Assembly: GCA_002394465.1 (NCBI GenBank)
Contig: DGTU01000141.1
Location: 1 to 11,298, forward strand
Reading direction: 5' to 3'
From: Treponema sp. UBA4328
GTDB taxonomy: Bacteria > Spirochaetota > Spirochaetia > Treponematales > Treponemataceae
Length of the DNA stretch: 11,298 bases
The notes below the pieces were generated by a model that saw only the letters and a list, made by a program, of their open reading frames with translations, searched no databases and was not told where the DNA came from. Positions 7,515-11,298 of the stretch are shown here, piece after piece (position 1 is the stretch's first letter; each line of letters begins with the position of its first letter). Position numbers and translations under genes: made by a program.

Positions 7515-8269
7515 TAAAGATAACAAACATCAAAAAAAGCTTTAACGAAAACACAGTTCTTGACGGAATTTCCTTTGACGTAAAAAAAGGCGATGTAATT
7601 GCAATCATCGGACCGTCAGGAACAGGAAAATCAACCCTTCTGCGCTGCCTCAACTATCTTGAAAAGGCAGATGCAGGTGAAATTGATTTTGACGGCGAAA
7701 AAATTGATTTTACGAACATTACAAAAGAACAGATAAGCAGCCTCAGGAAAAAGACATCAATGGTTTTCCAGCAGTGGAATCTTTTCAAGAAAAAGACAGT
7801 CCTCCAGAACGTAATGCTCGGCCTCACGGTCGTACAGAAGCTTCCGAAAGAAGAAGCACGCAAAATTGCCATTGAAGAACTTACGAAAGTAAAAATGGCA
7901 GACCGCCTCAACTATTACCCGCAGCACCTTTCAGGCGGACAGCAGCAGCGCGTCGCAATTGCACGCGCAATTGCAATGAACCCGGAACTTATCCTCTTTG
8001 ACGAACCGACTTCAGCACTTGACCCGGAACTCGTCGGAGAAGTACTTGAAACCATACAGAAACTTGCAAACGAAGGAAATACGATGATAATCGTCTCACA
8101 CGAGATGAACTTCGTCCGCAAGGTTGCAACGAAAGTAATTTTCATGGAAAAAGGAAAGATTGTCGAATCAGGTACGGCAGAAGAAATCTTCTCCTACCCT
8201 AAAAACGAACGTACAAGACAGTTCCTCATCAACAACCAGATTAATATTTCTCCAGAGTACAGCATCTAG
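7511..8269 (+). CDS. Amino-acid ABC transporter ATP-binding protein (GlnQ/TcyC family)
   Basis: This is the cytoplasmic ATPase that drives the importer (252 residues). All nucleotide-binding motifs are intact: Walker A GPSGTGKST at 34-42, signature LSGGQQQR at 140-147, Walker B LILFDEP with Asp164 and catalytic Glu165, D-loop SALD, and H-switch His197 in VSHEM. The C-terminal GKIVESGTAEEIFSYPKNERTRQFL is typical of polar amino-acid uptake ATPases. It overlaps the permease gene by four bases. With the two preceding genes it forms a complete binding protein, permease and ATPase system, so this operon can take up its own substrate. Confidence 0.95.
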   Translation: MIKITNIKKSFNENTVLDGISFDVKKGDVIAIIGPSGTGKSTLLRCLNYLEKADAGEIDFDGEKIDFTNITKEQISSLRKKTSMVFQQWNLFKKKTVLQNVMLGLTVVQKLPKEEARKIAIEELTKVKMADRLNYYPQHLSGGQQQRVAIARAIAMNPELILFDEPTSALDPELVGEVLETIQKLANEGNTMIIVSHEMNFVRKVATKVIFMEKGKIVESGTAEEIFSYPKNERTRQFLINNQINISPEYSI

Positions 8270-8299
8270 GAGAACACGGCATAAAGGGAGATAAAAACA

Positions 8300-9361
8300 A
8301 TGAGCATAAGGGTAGATTCACAGAAAATTAAGCAGCTCGTCACGAGAATATTTGAAAAATCCGGCGCAAAGAGTGAAGAAGCAGCAACGGTAGCAGACAA
8401 CCTCGTTCAGGCAGAAATGCGCGGAATCCGTTCACACGGTCTTGTCCAGGTTGCAAACTACTCAAAACTCATGCGCTCAGGCAAAATAAACTGCAGCGCA
8501 GACATAAAAATCATCAGGGAAAGTGAATCGACCCTTTCGATTGACGCAGATCACGCACCCGGTTCAGTTGCAGGAAAATACGCAATGGCCAGAACAATTG
8601 AAAAGGCACGCAAAAACGGAGTAGCAATATCGACGGTCAAAAATGCCACACACTTCGGCTTTGCCGCATATTATGCAATGGACGCACTTGCTGAAAACTT
8701 TATCGGCCTTTCCTTTACAAGCACGGGACTCGGAGTCGCACCTTTCGGCGGTTTTGAAAAAATGCTCGGAACAAACCCTATATGTGTCGCAGTTCCGGCA
8801 GGAAAAGAACGCCCTGTAGTATTTGACGCCGCAACCAGCAATGCAGCCTTCAACAAGTGTTTTTTTGCATACACTGAAGGACGCAAAATACCTTCTGACT
8901 GGGCCCTGGACAAAGACGGAAAGCCTACAACCGATCCTGCAGACGTAGTGACCGGCGGCGGCGCACTCCTTCCTTTCGGCGGATACAAGGGCTACGGACT
9001 GGGACTCATCGTCTTTATAATCACTACCCTGCTCAGCGGAACTTCGGTAATCGATGATGACGGCGGCAAGGTAACCGAAAACACAAAGAAAGTTGCCTAC
9101 AATTTTGCAGCAATCGACATCTCAAGGTTCACTGACGTTAAGGATTTTAAGGAAAACCTCGACGTATCAATCCGCCGCCTTAAAAACTCAAAGAAACTTC
9201 CAGGCACACAGGAAATCTATATTTCGGGCGAAATAGAATTCAACCTCGCAGAAAAGGCAGAAAAAGAAGGCCTTGAAATATTCGATGGAGTTGAAAGCGA
9301 AATCAACCGCACGCTCCGTGAACTCGGATTTACAGAGACAGTTTCTGACAGCAGATTCTGA
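8300..9361 (+). CDS. Ldh2/malate dehydrogenase-family NAD(P)-dependent 2-oxoacid oxidoreductase
   Basis: This family interconverts 2-oxoacids and 2-hydroxyacids, or reduces cyclic ketimines. Known members include malate, ureidoglycolate and (R)-sulfolactate dehydrogenases and piperideine-2-carboxylate reductase. Length is normal (353 residues). Visible hallmarks are EMRGIRSHGL, NATHFGFAAYYA with the catalytic-type His118, FEKMLGTNPI, IPSDWALDKDGKPTTDP, and LPFGGYKGYGLGL. The usual DxATSxxARGK motif reads DAATSNAAFNK here, with the conserved Arg-Gly missing, which may signal an unusual substrate. RBS AAAGGGAG lies about 8 bases upstream. It is the last gene of the long operon, 30 bases after the ATPase, so it probably acts on the imported or remodelled compound. 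A sulfonate or thioether 2-oxoacid would fit the context, but this is speculative. Confidence 0.88.
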   Translation: MSIRVDSQKIKQLVTRIFEKSGAKSEEAATVADNLVQAEMRGIRSHGLVQVANYSKLMRSGKINCSADIKIIRESESTLSIDADHAPGSVAGKYAMARTIEKARKNGVAISTVKNATHFGFAAYYAMDALAENFIGLSFTSTGLGVAPFGGFEKMLGTNPICVAVPAGKERPVVFDAATSNAAFNKCFFAYTEGRKIPSDWALDKDGKPTTDPADVVTGGGALLPFGGYKGYGLGLIVFIITTLLSGTSVIDDDGGKVTENTKKVAYNFAAIDISRFTDVKDFKENLDVSIRRLKNSKKLPGTQEIYISGEIEFNLAEKAEKEGLEIFDGVESEINRTLRELGFTETVSDSRF

Positions 9362-9365
9362 TTAT

Positions 9366-9386
9366 TACCTATTGACTTAATAGGTA
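9366..9386 (+). promoter_or_regulatory. Palindrome 1, likely operator over the -35 box
   Basis: TACCTATT (9366-9373) and AATAGGTA (9379-9386) are a perfect 8-bp inverted repeat with a 5-base spacer. The -35 hexamer lies within it. Palindrome 2, 39 bp downstream, shares the pattern ACCTA...TTA-TAGG. A dimeric Rrf2 regulator encoded just downstream is the obvious candidate binder, suggesting autorepression. Confidence 0.75.
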
Positions 9387-9400
9387 TTTGATATTATATT
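9372..9400 (+). promoter_or_regulatory. Sigma-70-type promoter of the Rrf2 regulator / PLP-enzyme unit
   Basis: TTGACT (9372-9377) and TATATT (9395-9400) are separated by 17 bp, which predicts transcription from about base 9407. The sequence around it is markedly AT-rich compared with neighbouring genes. One palindrome covers the -35 box and another begins at the predicted start site, a classic repressor layout. Confidence 0.7.
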
Positions 9401-9406
9401 TTTTTA

Positions 9407-9423
9407 CCTAGTAGTTTACTAGG
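9407..9423 (+). promoter_or_regulatory. Palindrome 2, likely operator at the transcription start
   Basis: CCTAGTA (9407-9413) and TACTAGG (9417-9423) form a perfect 7-bp inverted repeat with spacer GTT. It begins at the predicted +1 position and resembles palindrome 1 in its outer CCTA/TAGG half-sites. Confidence 0.72.
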
Positions 9424-9467
9424 CTTTTATACAGGCTAATGCAGATTTCATGGAGGCATGATAAAAA

Positions 9468-9893
9468 ATGCTCAGGATTTCGACAAAAGGACAGTACGCA
9501 CTTCTCATAATGACCGAACTTGCAGAACACAATCCGGAAACTTACATTCCGCTCAAGCTTCTTTCCCACCGGCACAATCTTTCAACCAAATACCTTGAGC
9601 AGATTCTGATTCAGCTCAGTAAGGCGGGCCTTGTTACGGGCCTCAGGGGAAGTAACGGAGGCTACAGGCTTTCAAAGGGCGCAGACCAGTACACAGTCGG
9701 TGAAATACTGAGGGCAATGGAAGGCGACCTCAATCCGCGAACACAAAATGACACGCCGGCAGTCAGTTCCGTCGGAAACGATGACTTCTGGAATGAGTTC
9801 AGCACGGTAATCAATGACTATGTTGACTCGAACACGCTGGAGCAGATAGCAGAAAAAAACCGCCAGTTCAACGGCTACGATTACTGTATTTGA
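9468..9893 (+). CDS. Rrf2-family transcriptional regulator (CymR/IscR-like, no Fe-S cysteines)
   Basis: This is a small winged-helix DNA-binding regulator (141 residues) that should act as a dimer. The N-terminal MLRISTKGQYALLIMTELA is diagnostic of Rrf2. A helix-turn-helix follows at about residues 27-60 (HNLSTKYLEQILIQLSKAGLV), then the wing GLRGSNGGYRLSK. The three cysteines that hold the iron-sulfur cluster in IscR are absent from the region after ILRAMEGDL. The only cysteine is the penultimate residue, Cys140. In this it resembles CymR, which controls cysteine metabolism by interaction with a metabolic enzyme rather than through a cluster. The start is chosen for its match to the family. 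RBS GGAGG at 9452-9456 is 11 bases upstream, and an out-of-frame ATG at 9458 is too close to it. Likely targets are its own promoter with the paired palindromes and perhaps the nitrogenase-like operon, whose promoter lies outside the window. Confidence 0.92.
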   Translation: MLRISTKGQYALLIMTELAEHNPETYIPLKLLSHRHNLSTKYLEQILIQLSKAGLVTGLRGSNGGYRLSKGADQYTVGEILRAMEGDLNPRTQNDTPAVSSVGNDDFWNEFSTVINDYVDSNTLEQIAEKNRQFNGYDYCI

Positions 9894-9903
9894 GGAATAA
9901 AAA

Positions 9904-11085
9904 ATGAATATCGAAACACTTTGCGTCAGGGGAAAACCGGACTACACCGCATGTGACAATACGGGAGCAGTTGCCCTGCCGATTTATCAGTCAGCAACAT
10001 TCGCACATCCGGCACTGGGCCAGTCAACGGGATACGATTATTCCCGCCTCAAAAACCCTACCCGCGACTACCTTGAAAAACTCGTGGCTTCGCTCGACCA
10101 TGCAGAATACGGTTATGCCTTCAACTGCGGGCTTGCCGCAATCACAGCACTTTTTGATGCGATTATCCTCAAGCAAAAGGACAGGGAACGCCTTCATGTC
10201 GTCTGTTCCGATGACCTTTACGGCGGAACCGAGCGATTTTTGAACACAATCGGGAAAAAACTCGGCTTCGACACGACCTATGTTGATACGACTGAACTTT
10301 CAAACATCAAAAACGCAAGGAAAGCAAACACGAAAGTGATTTTCATCGAGACACCGGGAAACCCGCTGATGAAAATTACAGACATCAAAAAGACAGCAGA
10401 ATACGCACACTCAATCGGTGCAATCTTAATAGTAGACAACACCTTCCTCACGCCGTACCTGCAGCAGCCGCTTTCACTCGGAGCAGATGCAGTCGTACAG
10501 AGCGGAACAAAATTCCTGTGCGGCCACAACGACACCCTCGCAGGATTCGTCACCACGAACGATACAAAACTTGCAGAAAACCTTGAAATAATTACAAAGA
10601 CAACAGGCTCAGCCCTTCCTCCGTTTGACAGCTACATGATCGTCCGCGGAATCAAGACACTTTCAGTGCGCCTCGACCGCCAGTGCGAAAATGCATTAAA
10701 AATCGTCGAAGCCCTCAAGAAAAACCCGCGCGTCAAAGGCATCCTGTTCCCGGGACTTCCTGAAAGCAAAGGCTACGACATTGCCAGAAAACAGGCAAAA
10801 GGCTTCGGCAGCATGATTTCCTTCTATGTGGACAGCCGGGCAACCGTCGAAAGAGTCCTTAAAAGCGTAAAAATCATTCACTTTGCAGAAAGCCTCGGCG
10901 GAATCGACACGCTGATAACATACCCTGCTACCCAGACCCACGTCGATGTTCCCGAAGAAGAGCGCAACGCACGCGGAATCACGGACACCCTCCTGCGCCT
11001 CAGCGTAGGAATCGAAAACGCGGATGACCTGATTAAGGATCTGGAGGAGGCAATTGGGCAAGACTCTCAGCCGATGAAATGTTGA
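9904..11085 (+). CDS. PLP-dependent trans-sulfuration enzyme (cystathionine gamma-synthase/gamma-lyase family)
   Basis: This is a Cys/Met-metabolism PLP enzyme (393 residues, normal size) that would form or cleave a gamma C-S bond. Visible motifs are YSRLKNPTR at 46-54 (PLP phosphate and substrate contacts), SDDLYGGTERF, IETPGNP, VDNTF, the Schiff-base Lys203 in QSGTKFLCGHND, and SLGGIDTLITYPATQTH near the C-terminus. These do not separate cystathionine gamma-synthase, cystathionine gamma-lyase, methionine gamma-lyase and O-acylhomoserine sulfhydrylase. It follows the Rrf2 gene by 10 bases with RBS GAGGA overlapping that stop, so the two are co-transcribed. Beside a putative thioether-reducing operon, use of methanethiol or homocysteine is an attractive inference. 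The last residues (GQDSQPMKC) go beyond the usual family end and are encoded partly in the left arm of an inverted repeat. Confidence 0.9.
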   Translation: MNIETLCVRGKPDYTACDNTGAVALPIYQSATFAHPALGQSTGYDYSRLKNPTRDYLEKLVASLDHAEYGYAFNCGLAAITALFDAIILKQKDRERLHVVCSDDLYGGTERFLNTIGKKLGFDTTYVDTTELSNIKNARKANTKVIFIETPGNPLMKITDIKKTAEYAHSIGAILIVDNTFLTPYLQQPLSLGADAVVQSGTKFLCGHNDTLAGFVTTNDTKLAENLEIITKTTGSALPPFDSYMIVRGIKTLSVRLDRQCENALKIVEALKKNPRVKGILFPGLPESKGYDIARKQAKGFGSMISFYVDSRATVERVLKSVKIIHFAESLGGIDTLITYPATQTHVDVPEEERNARGITDTLLRLSVGIENADDLIKDLEEAIGQDSQPMKC

Positions 11086-11117
11086 TTAATCACATCAGTT
11101 GTTAATCAACATTTCAT
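11074..11117. terminator. 16-bp perfect inverted repeat between convergent genes, candidate bidirectional terminator
   Basis: The left arm (11074-11089) begins ATGAAATGTTGATTAA and the right arm (11102-11117) is its exact reverse complement, around a 12-base loop. The left arm contains the stop codon of the PLP-enzyme gene, and the right arm ends on the last base of the convergent gene's stop codon. The arms are AT-rich and neither side is followed directly by a T-run, so intrinsic termination is plausible but not textbook. Confidence 0.65.
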
Positions 11118-11298
11118 TAATATTCATCCAAAATCTGAGAATTTAAGAGATTTTTTTTCTCTTTCCAATCTGGCATAAATCGATTCATATTTGCGATAAA
11201 GTCTTTGCCGTGATTGGAAACTTTCAGATGAGTTAGTTCATGCAGAATAATATATTCCAGACATTCCAATGGTTTTTCTACCATCTGCAGATTTATCC
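11117..11298 (-). CDS. YgjP/SprT-like zinc metallopeptidase, C-terminal fragment (cut by window edge)
   Basis: On the minus strand the frame is open from the right edge to TAA at 11119-11117, giving 59 C-terminal residues. They contain the zinc-binding HELTH (HExxH) within EYIILHELTHL, followed by NHGKDF and MPDWKEKK. This order is typical of the YgjP/DUF45 (WLM-related) metal-dependent hydrolases, where the later His supplies the third ligand. The function of this family is poorly defined, and members often sit near restriction or housekeeping genes. The N-terminal part lies beyond the window. The DNA is visibly more AT-rich than the rest of the window, and the gene is convergent, so it probably does not belong to the sulfur/nitrogenase-like system. 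Confidence 0.85.
   Translation of the reverse strand, partial: INLQMVEKPLECLEYIILHELTHLKVSNHGKDFIANMNRFMPDWKEKKNLLNSQILDEY

Noticed and set aside
9366..9410. Palindrome 1 plus the following T-rich stretch as an intrinsic terminator for the long operon
   Set aside because: The stem is AT-rich and the T-run starts more than 10 bases after it. The overlap with a good -35 box and the similarity to palindrome 2 fit an operator better.
11145..11163. AAGAGA - T run - TCTCTT inverted repeat as a terminator
   Set aside because: It lies within the minus-strand peptidase coding region (KEKKNLL) and is explained by AAA/AAG-rich lysine codons. The stem is only 6 bp.

Overview
The window carries ten genes, or parts of genes, from what looks like an anaerobic bacterium. 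Eight are complete and co-directional. A ninth, a nitrogenase iron-protein gene, is cut by the left edge. A convergent metallopeptidase gene on the minus strand is cut by the right edge. A Treponema-like spirochaete is a tentative guess, based on moderate GC, a loosely conforming lipobox (FTSC) on the binding protein, and nitrogenase-type chemistry. An anaerobic Firmicute cannot be excluded from sequence alone.

Region 1 (1-9361) looks like one long transcription unit. Its order is a NifH-like reductase, a 721-residue fusion of a GldA-type dehydrogenase with a HisC-type aminotransferase, a NifD-like subunit, a NifK-like subunit, a three-gene amino-acid ABC importer (lipoprotein, permease, ATPase), and an Ldh2-family 2-oxoacid/2-hydroxyacid oxidoreductase. 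Gaps are short, each gene has its own ribosome binding site, and no intrinsic terminator is visible. The only sizeable internal gap holds a GC-rich hairpin between the lipoprotein and permease genes. The promoter of this unit lies left of the window.

The component-1 pair keeps all six cysteine positions used for a P-cluster and a cysteine at the position that anchors the nitrogenase cofactor. The positions equivalent to the N2-reducing residues Gln191 and His195 of Azotobacter NifD are His and Tyr. No nifB, nifE, nifN or other nif accessory gene is visible. The best reading is a nitrogenase-like reductase that does not fix nitrogen. The closest characterised concept is methylthio-alkane reductase (MarHDK), which frees methanethiol from thioethers.

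Region 2 (9362-11085) is a second, sulfur-flavoured unit. A promoter overlaps and is followed by two related palindromes, likely operators. It drives an Rrf2-family regulator without the IscR iron-sulfur cysteines, then a Cys/Met-metabolism PLP enzyme of the cystathionine gamma-synthase/lyase family.

Region 3 (11074-11298) holds a 16-bp perfect inverted repeat that covers both convergent stop codons, then the C-terminal end of a YgjP/SprT-like zinc peptidase in visibly AT-richer DNA.

Working model (inference): the importer brings in an amino-acid-like, possibly sulfur-containing compound. The aminotransferase, dehydrogenase and hydroxyacid oxidoreductase remodel it, the nitrogenase-like complex makes a difficult reductive bond cleavage, and the PLP enzyme of region 2 links the product to methionine or cysteine pools under Rrf2 control. 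The substrate is unknown, and the fusion placed inside the nitrogenase-like operon is the most distinctive feature.
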